From the NCBI GenBank assembly GCA_052180195.1, contig CP197469.1: a DNA stretch of 64,000 bases; one strand, given 5' to 3'. The notes below the pieces were generated by a model, which saw nothing but the letters and a program-made list of their open reading frames with translations, made no database searches and had not been told where the DNA came from. The position numbers and the translations under genes were made by a program. This stretch comes from Gottfriedia sp002574545 (GTDB lineage Bacteria; Bacillota; Bacilli; Bacillales; Bacillaceae_G). This document shows, piece after piece, positions 7,664 to 15,264 of this stretch. How positions within the stretch are numbered: position 1 is the stretch's first letter; each line of letters begins with the position of its first letter.

Positions 7664-7882
7664 TTATGAGCAACACAGCACAGCATCACTTGCAGCATCC
7701 TCAGGAATGTAGACTTTATTATTTTTAACTTTATAAGGAATATTATTTTCTTTAAGCTTCTTCACGTTGACACTTTTTATTGAGTCACCCCATCTAACAT
7801 ATTTACCTTTGTACGCATTTTGACAAGCAGACACTAATAAAAGATTGGTAACATATAATAATAAAATTAGAATTTTTTTCAA
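7664..7882 (-). CDS. small lipoprotein ending in CCS
   Basis: This 72-residue lipoprotein has a signal peptide with lipobox LVSAC (Cys near residue 20). The mature part carries SIKSVNVKKLKENNIPYKVK and a C-terminal IYIPEDAASDAVLCCS-like end with paired cysteines. The TTG start is six bases after AAAGGGGATAG. A 3' fragment of a second copy is at 2844-2921, so the gene was once duplicated in this region. Function unknown. Confidence 0.65.
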   Translation of the reverse strand: MKKILILLLYVTNLLLVSACQNAYKGKYVRWGDSIKSVNVKKLKENNIPYKVKNNKVYIPEDAASDAVLCCS

Positions 7883-8019
7883 AGCTCTATCCCCTTTGTT
7901 AATAATTCATAGTTGCATTCAGATATTTTAAAATGTAGCAAGCAGTCAACGAATCTTCTTGCTTAAATTTTACCATAATTATCCATCTTACTGTTATGTT
8001 ATTCTTAGAACCTTTAAAC

Positions 8020-8088
8020 AAAAAAATAGGAGCCGATGATCGACTCCCAGTAGTTATTCAACTAAAGCATTATATAGTTTAATAAGAA
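8020..8088 (-). repeat. intergenic module copy in minus orientation
   Basis: Read on the minus strand, an A-like AATGCTTTAGTTGAATAAC precedes GGGAGTCGATCATCGGCTCC with a T run (B). It is the only clear copy facing left, and it would terminate transcripts arriving from the right. Confidence 0.65.
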
Positions 8089-8130
8089 ATTACATATTTA
8101 TGGTAAAATATACCAAAGGGGTGATGGAGA

Positions 8131-8316
8131 ATTAAGAAAAAGAATTATACAGTTTTCTTTTTGCTATTGTTTACTGCATCTATTTCTGGAGGTATGGCAC
8201 TTAAAGATTATTTTGATTATTCAGTGATTATTGGTGTTGGAATAGCTATGATATTTCTTTTTGCTTCTGTTTATTCTCTCGAGAAAAAGAATAGGGATAA
8301 TAACTTACATAACTAA
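8131..8316 (+). CDS. small membrane protein with a non-standard ATT start
   Basis: An open frame of 61 codons (KKKNYTVFFLLLFTASISGG, then MALKDYFDYS..., ending KKNRDNNLHN) has no ATG, GTG or TTG in the N-terminal position. The codon correctly spaced from the strong site AAAGGGGTGAT is ATT at 8131. Two transmembrane segments (about 6-24 and 33-50) are obvious. Either ATT is used or the original ATG mutated and the gene is inactive. Internal TTG/ATG codons would cut the first helix. An A-B-C module follows directly. Confidence 0.5.
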   Translation: MKKKNYTVFFLLLFTASISGGMALKDYFDYSVIIGVGIAMIFLFASVYSLEKKNRDNNLHN

Positions 8317-8321
8317 ATAGT

Positions 8322-8385
8322 TTATACAACTAACGCAAGCGCAGTTGACAAATGCTTTTAGCCGATTCGGTCTTTTAACTGTAAG
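8322..8385 (+). repeat. intergenic module, short copy at 8.33 kb
   Basis: TACAACTAACGCAAGCGCAG (A), then an AGCCGATTCGGTCTTTT hairpin (B). The C tail is missing or replaced by the next gene's ribosome site. Confidence 0.65.
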
Positions 8386-8397
8386 GAGGAATTGTTC

Positions 8398-8601
8398 ATG
8401 AAGGAAAAGTTAGATAGTATCTTTTTAAATAGTGCAAACTCACAGGTAGAATTATATAGTTCTATTGCTAGTATCATCCTCGGAGTAATTATTTTCTTTG
8501 TAGCACTTCACTATAAGAAAAAGCAAAAGAACTGGTGGGTAATCGTTTCATTGATTGGGATGGTTGCGATTATTATCAATGGTGTAAAACTAATTAATTA
8601 A
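8398..8601 (+). CDS. small two-helix membrane protein
   Basis: This 67-residue ORF has an ATG eight bases after AAGGAGG; a TTG two codons upstream would be too close to that site. An amphipathic N-terminus (MKEKLDSIFLNSANSQ) precedes two helices (about 21-39 and 47-64) joined by KKKQKNWW. Unknown family. Confidence 0.65.
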   Translation: MKEKLDSIFLNSANSQVELYSSIASIILGVIIFFVALHYKKKQKNWWVIVSLIGMVAIIINGVKLIN

Positions 8602-8758
8602 AGAAGTTCGGAAAGAGGAACTCAAATTAAGCGTCAGACTATGCCCATGGTTTGGCTTAGTTAAGAAAAGGACTATTATCTTTAATATAGAATTAATAAT
8701 ATTAGTTAAAACATTTGTAAAATATTGGTATTACAGTAAAAAGGTCAGAGAGGATAAA

Positions 8759-8935
8759 ATGATAAAATTTTTAGTAATTAGCTTAATCTTTGTTCCTGTT
8801 GTTATCATAGTCACAAATTCGAATTTGCAAAATATTAGTGTTTGGATACTTTGCTTGCTATTTGCACAAAGTGCTGTCTATTCCATTTGGGACTATGTCG
8901 TAAAAAGAAAAACGAATAAGAAACTATTAAACTAA
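8759..8935 (+). CDS. 58-residue membrane protein
   Basis: This ORF encodes MIKFLVISLIFVPVVIIVTN, then SNLQNISVWILCLLFAQSAV, ending KRKTNKKLLN. It has two hydrophobic helices separated by a short polar loop, with a basic tail. The ATG follows AGAGAGGATAAA. A diverged A element (AAACTAAAGCATTGTTTAGTTC) starts at its stop codon. Unknown family. Confidence 0.6.
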   Translation: MIKFLVISLIFVPVVIIVTNSNLQNISVWILCLLFAQSAVYSIWDYVVKRKTNKKLLN

Positions 8936-9017
8936 AGCATTGTTTAGTTCAATATGACAAGTACCTCAAGGACATAATTATTTTAAAAGGTTTGAAGATA
9001 AAACGAGGTGTATATTT

Positions 9018-9773
9018 GTGAAATTAAATCAAGAATCTCAATACATTAGGTCTGTAAATCTTAAAAATGAGCAAATATATTCATATGATCAATTCCCGCT
9101 TAATCTCCCAGTCATTCGGAATTTTCAAGAAATAACGTTTCATCCGAGTGTTACTTATATTATTGGAGAAAATGGAATGGGTAAGTCAACATTACTTGAG
9201 GGGATTGCTATAGCTTTAGGATTTAATCCAGAAGGTGGTACGTTAAACTTTAATTTTTCTAGTTATGACTCCCACTCAAATTTGGATGAATATCTCAAAA
9301 TAGTAAAAGGAGTAAACAGGGCAAAGGATTCTTTTTTCTTTAGAGCAGAAACTTTTTATAATATAGCAACCAATATAGAGGAATTAGATAAGCAACCATT
9401 CTCTGGTCCTAAGATAATTGATTCTTATGGAGGAAAATCATTACATGAACAATCTCATGGTGAATCTTTTTTCTCTGCATTTATGGAGCGTTTTCAAGGT
9501 AATGGTTTATATATATTAGATGAGCCTGAAGCAGCCTTGTCTCCATTAAGACAAATGTCGATGTTAGCTAGAATTAACGAACTTGTTAATCAAGGTTCTC
9601 AGTTTATTATCTCTACCCATTCTCCTGTTATTATGGCTTACCCGAATGCTAAAATTATTCAGCTTACAGAAAAAGGAATGAGTGAATCGAAATTAGAAGA
9701 CACGAATTATTATTCAATTATGAAACAGTTTTTTGAAGATAGGGATCGATTATTGCACCATCTTTTCGAGTAA
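9018..9773 (+). CDS. AAA/ABC-type ATPase
   Basis: This 251-residue stand-alone ATPase of the AAA_21/SMC-like kind hydrolyses ATP as a dimer. Walker A GENGMGKST is at 50-58, the ABC signature SHGES at about 149-153, and Walker B LYILDEPEAALS at about 170-181. The switch histidine is in STHSP at about 200-204. No transmembrane segment or transporter partner is present, so it is not a classical importer. Similar proteins are often linked to DNA-related or defence functions, but no partner gene is adjacent. The GTG start is behind GAGGTG. Confidence 0.85.
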   Translation: MKLNQESQYIRSVNLKNEQIYSYDQFPLNLPVIRNFQEITFHPSVTYIIGENGMGKSTLLEGIAIALGFNPEGGTLNFNFSSYDSHSNLDEYLKIVKGVNRAKDSFFFRAETFYNIATNIEELDKQPFSGPKIIDSYGGKSLHEQSHGESFFSAFMERFQGNGLYILDEPEAALSPLRQMSMLARINELVNQGSQFIISTHSPVIMAYPNAKIIQLTEKGMSESKLEDTNYYSIMKQFFEDRDRLLHHLFE

Positions 9774-9807
9774 AGTAGTATGCTACTGCTAAATTCTTAA
9801 TAAACTA

Positions 9808-9853
9808 ATTCAACTAAAACAAGTATTAGTTGAACAACATGATCGGCACTACG
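9808..9853 (+). repeat. intergenic module A/B part at 9.81 kb
   Basis: TTCAACTAAAACAAGTATTA then GTTGAACAACATGATCGGCA. It lies just left of the decayed IS110 copy. Confidence 0.7.
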
Positions 9854-9882
9854 TTTAATGTCGAAAAATTCAGGTAATTTTT

Positions 9883-10198
9883 ATTTCTTGGGATGATTTC
9901 ATCGATAGTTTACTTTTTACGACGATTTCGAATGTCACATTTAACAGCTATAAACAAGGTATGCATTAGACTGCTAGATTCATAAATGATCGCCCACTAA
10001 AATAAATTCACTGGTAACCCTTCGTCCTTTTTGTAGTTTCATAGGTTTGCTTGTTATAAGGGATCTAAGCCTAACCAGCTCTAATGCTTCAACAAATAGT
10101 GGGTGAACTGTTTAGTTGTGGTGGCCAAAGCCTCACGCATGCAACGTTCTACCCCGGCTATCATTATAAAAAAACATATAATACGAACACATTCATTA
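9883..10198 (-). mobile_element. internally deleted IS110-family remnant
   Basis: About 100 bp at 9883-9985 match the 3' coding part of the transposase at 13910-14010 (shared TTTCTTGGGATGATTTC, ACAGC, ATAAA blocks). Immediately after, ATTCATAA and 10020-10198 match the transposase start and its upstream non-coding end (15004-15264). About 1 kb of the transposase is deleted. The non-coding end is well preserved, including AACTAAACAGTTCACCC, AGCTGGTTAGG and the terminal ATAATACGAAC. Confidence 0.8.
10045..10178 (-). ncRNA. bridge-RNA-like region of the IS110 remnant
   Basis: Read on the minus strand, a TATAAT box precedes AGCCGGGGTAGAACGTTGCA. A capping hairpin GTGAGGCTTTGGCCACC follows, then CAACTAAACAGTTCACCC, then a second loop with AGCTGGTTAGG and GCAAACCTATG. 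The layout equals that of the intact element at 15.06-15.2 kb. The capping hairpin keeps pairing despite base changes. The left guide contains GTTGCATGCG, close to the CGCATGC centre of A palindromes such as the one at 1.52 kb. Confidence 0.6.
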
Positions 10199-10262
10199 GT
10201 TAGAGAATAAAAGGTTGATACAGCCTTTTTATTTTGCCCTGAGGCAGTAAGGATATAAAGAA
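10198..10262 (+). repeat. intergenic module half (A'-B-C) right of the IS remnant
   Basis: CATTCATTAGTTAGAGAATA, an AAGGTTGATACAGCCTTTTT hairpin and a tail GAGGCAGTAAGGATATAAAG. It begins exactly where the IS end (ATAATACGAA) stops. Confidence 0.6.
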
Positions 10263-10336
10263 GGAATATACAATTAGAGTAAAGAACTTTAAGTTGTATG
10301 TAAAAAATAGTAATTTATATTAAAGGAGGAACTCTA

Positions 10337-11038
10337 TTGAAACATCTTCTTTTAGGGAAACAGAACCGGATTGGCTTAGTGGGTATTGGAAAATTGGGTA
10401 ATGCGTTGATGAAACATTGGTGTGATCAACAAATACCAATTGGCGTTTATCACCCTAATCAGTCAAAAGCTGAGCACTTCATTGCTCGTTATTCAAATGG
10501 ATATCTAATTAAGAAAGAAGAAATTAATGAATTAAGTGTTTGTATTTTGGCTCTGCCTTCAGATTCTGTGGTTCCATTTATTTCTAAACTCGTTTCTCCA
10601 CAATTCCCCCTTGAGAATACTTACTTAATCAATATGGCAACCGCTTTGAATACAAATGAGCTTAGTAGCAAATTTCCTGACTTATCTATTGCTGGTATGA
10701 AATATATGGGTCATTCCAACGACTTATATGAACATGGGGATGGATTATTTATTACAGAACATTCCTTACCTGATGGGATTTTAGCGTTATTTCGAGTTCT
10801 TGGAGAGGTGAAAAGAGACAGTGAAGAAATAGTAATGACAGTTAACAAGACTGCTACCTATCAAGCAGTCAAAGCAGCCATCGAGCTCGAAGAAGAGTTT
10901 GCAAAGAAAAACCTCCCAGTTGAATATAAAAACAGAGTCCTAACATCACTTTTTCCAGAAGTAGTACGTTCATACAGTAAGGGGAACCTTGGACATTTTG
11001 CAATCGAAATCGTAAATGAAATAAAACATAGAAAATAA
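10337..11038 (+). CDS. NAD(P)-binding, pyrroline-5-carboxylate-reductase-like protein
   Basis: This 233-residue protein has an N-terminal Rossmann fold: IGLVGIGKLGNALMKHW (about 12-28) contains GxGxxG, and the second strand (IGVYHPNQSKAEHF) looks NADP-oriented. The order resembles the F420_oxidored/ProC N-terminal domain (CILALPSDSVVPFI at about 69-82). The C-terminal half is helical, with NKTATYQAVKAAIELEEEFA near 178-197, as in the ProC dimerisation domain. It is shorter than ProC (about 270), so activity on pyrroline-5-carboxylate is uncertain. The TTG start is eight bases after AAAGGAGG. It is 67 bp upstream of the isochorismatase-family gene and possibly co-transcribed. Confidence 0.75.
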   Translation: MKHLLLGKQNRIGLVGIGKLGNALMKHWCDQQIPIGVYHPNQSKAEHFIARYSNGYLIKKEEINELSVCILALPSDSVVPFISKLVSPQFPLENTYLINMATALNTNELSSKFPDLSIAGMKYMGHSNDLYEHGDGLFITEHSLPDGILALFRVLGEVKRDSEEIVMTVNKTATYQAVKAAIELEEEFAKKNLPVEYKNRVLTSLFPEVVRSYSKGNLGHFAIEIVNEIKHRK

Positions 11039-11105
11039 TGCTATTGTGGTAGTACTGTTCGCCAAGTAACTGACTTTTAAGATAGGTTTAAAGGAGGAAA
11101 CAACA

Positions 11106-11612
11106 ATGAGTAAAGTATTAATTGTAATGGATATACAAAATGATTACTTCCCTGCAGGAAAATTTCCATTATGGAATACAGATGCTACATTAACGAATAT
11201 TGAAAATGCAATTCAAAAAGCAAATGACAAAGATATTCCTGTTGTACTTATTCAACATATTGCAGATAGCAGTTCTCCATTTTTAAACGAGGGAACAGAA
11301 GGTGCTGATATACACCCAACAATTAAAAAAGTTGCACCGAATGCTAAAATTATTAAAAAGGCATTTGCAGATGGATTCTATCAAACTAAGTTAGAAAGTA
11401 TTTTAACTGAATTAGGTGCAACAGAATTATTAATTTGTGGTATGATGACACAAAATTGTGTTACCCATACAGCAATATCAAAAACAGCTGAGAAATACGA
11501 TGTGAAGATTCTGTCAGATTGCTGCACAACAGTTAATGAAATGATTCACTTAATCGCATTACGTGCTGTTTCAACACGTGTATGTATCGTTCCATCAACG
11601 GAAGAATTCTAA
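11106..11612 (+). CDS. isochorismatase-family cysteine hydrolase
   Basis: This 168-residue single-domain hydrolase is related to nicotinamidase and YcaC. The catalytic Asp is in VMDIQNDYF (D9). The Lys lies in the IIKKAFADGF region (about 79-88). The nucleophile Cys is in LLICGMMTQNCVTHTA (about C117). Substrates of this family are small amides or isochorismate; nothing here fixes which. ATG is behind AAAGGAGG. It probably shares a transcript with the upstream Rossmann protein. Confidence 0.88.
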   Translation: MSKVLIVMDIQNDYFPAGKFPLWNTDATLTNIENAIQKANDKDIPVVLIQHIADSSSPFLNEGTEGADIHPTIKKVAPNAKIIKKAFADGFYQTKLESILTELGATELLICGMMTQNCVTHTAISKTAEKYDVKILSDCCTTVNEMIHLIALRAVSTRVCIVPSTEEF

Positions 11613-11720
11613 TTGTAAAGTAAGGATCCTTCAGAAATGATTTCTTCTATTTCTATCCAATTTTTGTATTATAAATGACCTACAACATTGCAGAATTTTT
11701 TTATAACTAATACATACAAT

Positions 11721-11787
11721 AATTGAACCACCTAAAAGCTGCTTCGGTAGCTTTTTCTTATTCAAGAGATATTAGTTCATTAAAGAA
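11721..11787 (+). repeat. intergenic module, diverged copy at 11.73 kb
   Basis: ATTGAACCACCTAAAAGCTG, with AGCTGCTTCGGTAGCT plus a T run (B), then TTCAAGAGATATTAGTTCAT (C). It probably terminates the 10.3-11.6 kb transcript. The rest of the gap to 11929 shows nothing supportable. Confidence 0.65.
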
Positions 11788-11928
11788 TATTAAAATATGT
11801 ATATTAATCTTTAACGATAATGGTACGGGTAAAAAGGTGGTTCACAAACACAACTTCGTTTAAGAGTCGAACAATTTAAAAGTATTGAAGTTAGTAAAAA
11901 CAAATAAAATAAGGAGGATAATTTTAAT

Positions 11929-12174
11929 ATGACAAGAGATGAGGCAAAACGAATCCTTTCAGAAGAAGGATTAAAATATTATAACTGGTTTTATCAAAAA
12001 GATATCGGTCCAAATGTGGTTCTAATTTATAAAGAGGATACTAAGTGGGTTGTTTGTGCAACTGATGAGAGAGCGAGTATTGTAGAAACATCAATTGCCC
12101 ATTATGGTAATGAAGAAGAGGCATTAGATGATTTTATTAAACGAGTAAGACTGGAAAAGATATTAAAGCCATGA
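11929..12174 (+). CDS. Imm59-like immunity protein
   Basis: This 81-residue soluble protein reads MTRDEAKRILSEEGLKYYNW ... IYKEDTKWVVCATDERASIV ... NEEEALDDFIKRVRLEKILK. The alternating helix-strand pattern, the WxVxxTDERA block and the EEALDDFIKRLR-type C-terminus match the Imm59 family of immunity proteins, as I recall it. Such proteins neutralise polymorphic toxins. No toxin gene is adjacent, so it would be an orphan. Strong AAGGAGG site. Confidence 0.6.
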   Translation: MTRDEAKRILSEEGLKYYNWFYQKDIGPNVVLIYKEDTKWVVCATDERASIVETSIAHYGNEEEALDDFIKRVRLEKILKP

Positions 12175-12382
12175 ATATAAAGTAGAAAACTAACGCAATG
12201 AGCTTCTATCTCCTGATTTAAAGGAACATCAAAAGAATTATCTGAAAGTCTATTAAAAAAAGGCAAATCTAATTAAAAAAACATTAAATTCACATGGTTT
12301 GCAATAATTGAAGGAATTTGTCTAGAGGAAACTACCAAATTAAGTTGAATTTATTTATAAAAGACTGAAAGGTGGTAGTAAA

Positions 12383-12589
12383 ATGACTTTACTAAAAGCA
12401 AAAAAAAACGAAACCTTAATGGATCTTTTGGTAGTTAATGGTCTAATGCGTGACCAAATAAAAAAACTAACTGAACATGACTCTGCGCTGATGGATAAGG
12501 AACTTTTATTAATCGTACAAAAGCTGGTTTATTTGGATAGCAAAATGGCAGATATGTTAAGCGCTTTGTCAAAAGAAAAAACAGAATGA
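12383..12589 (+). CDS. small helical protein
   Basis: This 68-residue, all-helical, soluble protein reads MTLLKAKKNETLMDLLVVNG ... MDKELLLIVQKLVYLDSKMA. Length and layout are slightly reminiscent of Spo0E-like phosphatases, but the SxxLD signature is absent, so I make no functional call. ATG is eight bases after AAAGGTGG. A bidirectional terminator follows. The preceding 12180-12380 interval contains a small coding remnant (about SPDLKEHQ, then KELSESLLKKGKSN in another frame) that is too short to name. Confidence 0.55.
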   Translation: MTLLKAKKNETLMDLLVVNGLMRDQIKKLTEHDSALMDKELLLIVQKLVYLDSKMADMLSALSKEKTE

Positions 12590-12605
12590 CTACTCCTATC
12601 GGCAA

Positions 12606-12638
12606 TAAAAAAAGGACCTTCTAAGAAGATCCTTTTTT
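12606..12638. terminator. bidirectional terminator
   Basis: AAAAAAGGACCTTCTAAGAA continuing GATCCTTTTTT forms a hairpin with A and T runs on each side. It lies between the 68-residue gene and the convergent DinB gene. Confidence 0.8.
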
Positions 12639-12700
12639 GCTGTTTATTCAACTAACGCACCCTATATAACAAATTAGGTTTTTTCATTAATAGAAAAGAC

Positions 12701-13210
12701 TTATAAGTATTTATCACTAATCACTTTCATATGGTGTAACTCGTGCCCGGCAATGCCATATGCAATGGTACCTAACGAAACTGGACTGTTCATTACAGTT
12801 CCATTACGATCCCACGCTGCGTCATCGATTGTTGAAATAAGGCTTAACGTGTTGGAGCGTACCGTGTCTAAACCAGCTAGTAGCTGCTCCCAGGATAATT
12901 TGTTGAAGTTTGCCGCAGAAACGTATTGATCCTGATCCATTGCTGGGAGTGGTGCACTTTCATTTCGTGCAATGGCAAGCATTCGATACGACATCACACG
13001 TTCCGAGTCGGTCATATGCCCAATCACTTCTTTTAAGGTCCATTTCCCTGGTGCGTACGCCTTCCTTGCTGAGTCCTCTGATACGCTGCTTAAGAGGGTA
13101 ATGGTCTTAGTTCGTTGCTTACTAAGTATTTCTATAATATCTCCATCTGGCACAAGACTAACATACCTATCATGCTCTGGATTTTCAATAAATAATGGTC
13201 GTGGACGCAC
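12701..13210 (-). CDS. DinB/YfiT-like putative metal-dependent hydrolase
   Basis: This 169-residue four-helix DinB_2-domain protein has the family's three metal-binding histidines: H in VIGHMTDSE (about residue 64) and the pair in AGHELHHMKV (about 155-160). DinB-fold proteins include thiol transferases and hydrolases; the substrate is unknown. I chose GTG at 13210. GAGGAGG lies six bases upstream of it, and the longer ATG reading (13225) would place that site inside the gene. The base composition is visibly richer in G+C than that of neighbouring genes, which suggests separate acquisition. Confidence 0.85.
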   Translation of the reverse strand: MRPRPLFIENPEHDRYVSLVPDGDIIEILSKQRTKTITLLSSVSEDSARKAYAPGKWTLKEVIGHMTDSERVMSYRMLAIARNESAPLPAMDQDQYVSAANFNKLSWEQLLAGLDTVRSNTLSLISTIDDAAWDRNGTVMNSPVSLGTIAYGIAGHELHHMKVISDKYL

Positions 13211-13360
13211 AAGAATCCTCCTCATCGGAATAGTTAATTATGGTTCTAGGCAAATATTCGACTGTCAGGAAGATATTTCCTTTATTTTTGATATTTAATT
13301 TTATTACGGCAAAATAATTGCAAATTAAACAACTTTTTCGATACATATATTTTGAATTTT

Positions 13361-13455
13361 TTATGCAACTAAAGCTTGCATTATTTGTATAACTTGAGTC
13401 GTTAAATGTGACTCTTTTTTTATTCAACATAATGGCAGATTATTTGAACAAGGTG
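13361..13455 (+). repeat. intergenic A-B-C module, copy at 13.4 kb
   Basis: ATGCAACTAAAGCTTGCATT (A), GAGTCGTTAAATGTGACTC with a T run (B), and CATAATGGCAGATTATTTGA (C). It is full length. Confidence 0.8.
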
Positions 13456-13520
13456 ATTTATAATTTTTATCGAACTAATTAACTAATTAATAAAAATATA
13501 CAACGAGAGGAAGTTAGTTT

Positions 13521-13625
13521 ATGGGGTTTATTTTATCGTTAATACAATTCATTTTTGTGCCTTTTTGTCTTGCTGCAATTACTTATTTTTTATCTGAAAT
13601 TTTAAAAGAGTTAAGAAGTAGATAA
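13521..13625 (+). CDS. 34-residue membrane peptide
   Basis: This ORF encodes MGFILSLIQFIFVPFCLAAI followed by TYFLSEILKELRSR. It is one hydrophobic helix with a charged C-terminus. The ATG follows GAGAGGAAGTTAGTTT. It forms a single-gene unit between two modules. The module on its right is the one split by the IS110 element. Function unknown. Confidence 0.5.
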   Translation: MGFILSLIQFIFVPFCLAAITYFLSEILKELRSR

Positions 13626-13776
13626 AAATACATATTCAACTAAACCAGCTAATAGTTTGTCAATAATTTTCAATAAAAAAATTTTGGGACTCATGTTATA
13701 CTATTTTTGACATGCCAAATAATCTTCCACTTATTCAAAAATTGGAAGATTATGGTAATTGAAGTTGATTCAGATT

Positions 13777-15012
13777 TTAAGCTAGATCTTGGAAAGTCGT
13801 TTTGCTTTTTAACAGGGCATAAATCCAATGTAATAGTTTGTTTATACAAGCAATAACTGTTACTCTAAATGGTTTTCCTTCTTCACGCTTTTTATCATAA
13901 AATTGTCGCATTCGCTTATTTCTTGGGATGATTTCGTCTGTTGTCTTATTCTTACGATTATCACGAATTGCACACCGAACAGCCATAAATAACGCATGTC
14001 TCAATCGACTAGAACCACGTTTTGTAATACGGTTTCTACTGGCTGTGAATTTTCCAGATTCAAAGACACTCGGGTCAACACCAGTGAAAGCCACAAGTTT
14101 TTTAGGATTATCAAACCGATCAATTTCACCAATTTCAGAGATAATCGTTGCCGCGATTTTTTTTCCGATACCTGGAATCGATTGGATGATAGTATATTCT
14201 TCAATTTCTTTGACGAGGACATCTATCTCTGCTTTTAAATTGGATAGATGTTCTTTGTATTGAAGAACCATTTTAATATGCATCTCAAGCGAAATAATAA
14301 GGCTCCTATAAAGATTTACTTGAAACGGATTTTTTTCAGCCGCAGTAATTAAAAGCTTAGCTCTTTCGTTTGCCCATTGTTTAGAACGACTAGTACATAA
14401 AGATGCGATTCGTTTAGCTAGTTGATCTTCACCTGCTTGTAACACAGCTTCAGATGAAGGAAACTCCAGTAAAGTTAAGAGTGAAACATTAGAATACAAA
14501 TCTCCAAATACACCTCGATATTCAGGAAACACTTGATCTAGAATCGCTAAAAAATGTAGTTTTGCCTGAGAACTAATACCTGTTAAATGATCGTGCTGTC
14601 TGGTTAAATTTCGCAGGTTTAGTAACTGTGCACCACGTTTTTTATGTGGCTCTAACTCTTCTTTGTAATATAGCTCGCAGAGGTGGTACGCATCGATGAC
14701 ATCAGTCTTAACCTTTCTTAAGCTCGAACTTTTAGCTCGATAAGAGATTAATGGATTAATAACGATGTAAATATAATTTAAGCTATCTAAGAACTGCATA
14801 ACTGGAGAATGGTAATGTCCTGTCGATTCCATTATTAATACTGGTTTTGAATTGGCTTTTTCTTCGATACTCTGTAAAAATTGATGTAGCTGCTTAAACC
14901 CTTCAACTGTATGTGAAATTTTAAAACTTTTTTTAGAAGGAGTCTTTCTATCTAAAAAAGCTTGTATTTGACTTTCTCCTTTTGCGACATCCAGACCAAC
15001 TACTGGATTCAT
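13777..15012 (-). CDS. IS110-family DEDD transposase
   Basis: This 411-residue transposase has an N-terminal RuvC-like DEDD domain: D8 (GLDVAKG), E62 (IMESTGHY), and D104 and D107 (KTDVIDAYH). A coiled-coil middle is followed by the transposase-20 domain (SIPGIGKKIAATIISEIGEI, about 278-297). The conserved serine motif KRGSSRLRHALF (about 331-342) supplies the catalytic Ser. All key residues are present, so the enzyme looks intact. IS110 enzymes are guided by a bridge RNA made from the element's non-coding end. ATG is eight bases after AGGAGGAG. Confidence 0.95.
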   Translation of the reverse strand: MNPVVGLDVAKGESQIQAFLDRKTPSKKSFKISHTVEGFKQLHQFLQSIEEKANSKPVLIMESTGHYHSPVMQFLDSLNYIYIVINPLISYRAKSSSLRKVKTDVIDAYHLCELYYKEELEPHKKRGAQLLNLRNLTRQHDHLTGISSQAKLHFLAILDQVFPEYRGVFGDLYSNVSLLTLLEFPSSEAVLQAGEDQLAKRIASLCTSRSKQWANERAKLLITAAEKNPFQVNLYRSLIISLEMHIKMVLQYKEHLSNLKAEIDVLVKEIEEYTIIQSIPGIGKKIAATIISEIGEIDRFDNPKKLVAFTGVDPSVFESGKFTASRNRITKRGSSRLRHALFMAVRCAIRDNRKNKTTDEIIPRNKRMRQFYDKKREEGKPFRVTVIACINKLLHWIYALLKSKTTFQDLA

Positions 15013-15054
15013 AAACTATCTCCTCCTAAAACTATTAAATTTATCGGTTCCCCA

Positions 15055-15197
15055 AATACTCCCTTATAGTGTCATAGGTTCGCTTGTTATTCGGGATCTT
15101 TGTCCCAACCAGCCCAAAGCATGTTTCTATAAGTAGGGGGTGAACTGTTTAGTTGACGGGGTCTAAGCCCCACTAATGCTTCGTTCTGCCCCGACTA
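15055..15197 (-). ncRNA. putative bridge RNA of the IS110 element
   Basis: Transcribed leftwards from about 15196. AAGTAG (15200-15195) and GGGG (15192-15189) pair with CTACTT (15136-15131) and CCCC (15140-15137), closing an internal loop. The loop is capped by a GGGG/CCCC hairpin (15171-15158). Its left strand contains AAGCATTAG and its right strand TCAACTAAAC. A second loop capped by GGGACAAAGATCCC carries GCTGGTT and CGAACCT. The first loop matches both target flanks. The second resembles the element's own ends (AACCAGC at the left, ACGAACT at the right). This is the target-loop/donor-loop layout known for IS110 bridge RNAs. Ends are estimated. Confidence 0.75.
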
Positions 15198-15201
15198 CTT
15201 A

Positions 15202-15229
15202 ATCATAAGACCATATAAAAAATGGTCAA
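15202..15229 (-). promoter_or_regulatory. sigma-A-type promoter of the bridge-like RNA
   Basis: TTGACC (15229-15224) and TATGAT (15207-15202) are separated by 16 bp on the minus strand. The predicted start falls at about 15195, just where the outer stem begins. Confidence 0.75.
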
Positions 15230-15264
15230 CCAGTAAATAAAACTGGATGACCTTATAATACGAA

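Noticed and set aside
13185..13430. Minus-strand ORF overlapping the DinB gene start
   Set aside because: It overlaps a well supported gene in another frame and covers a module copy.
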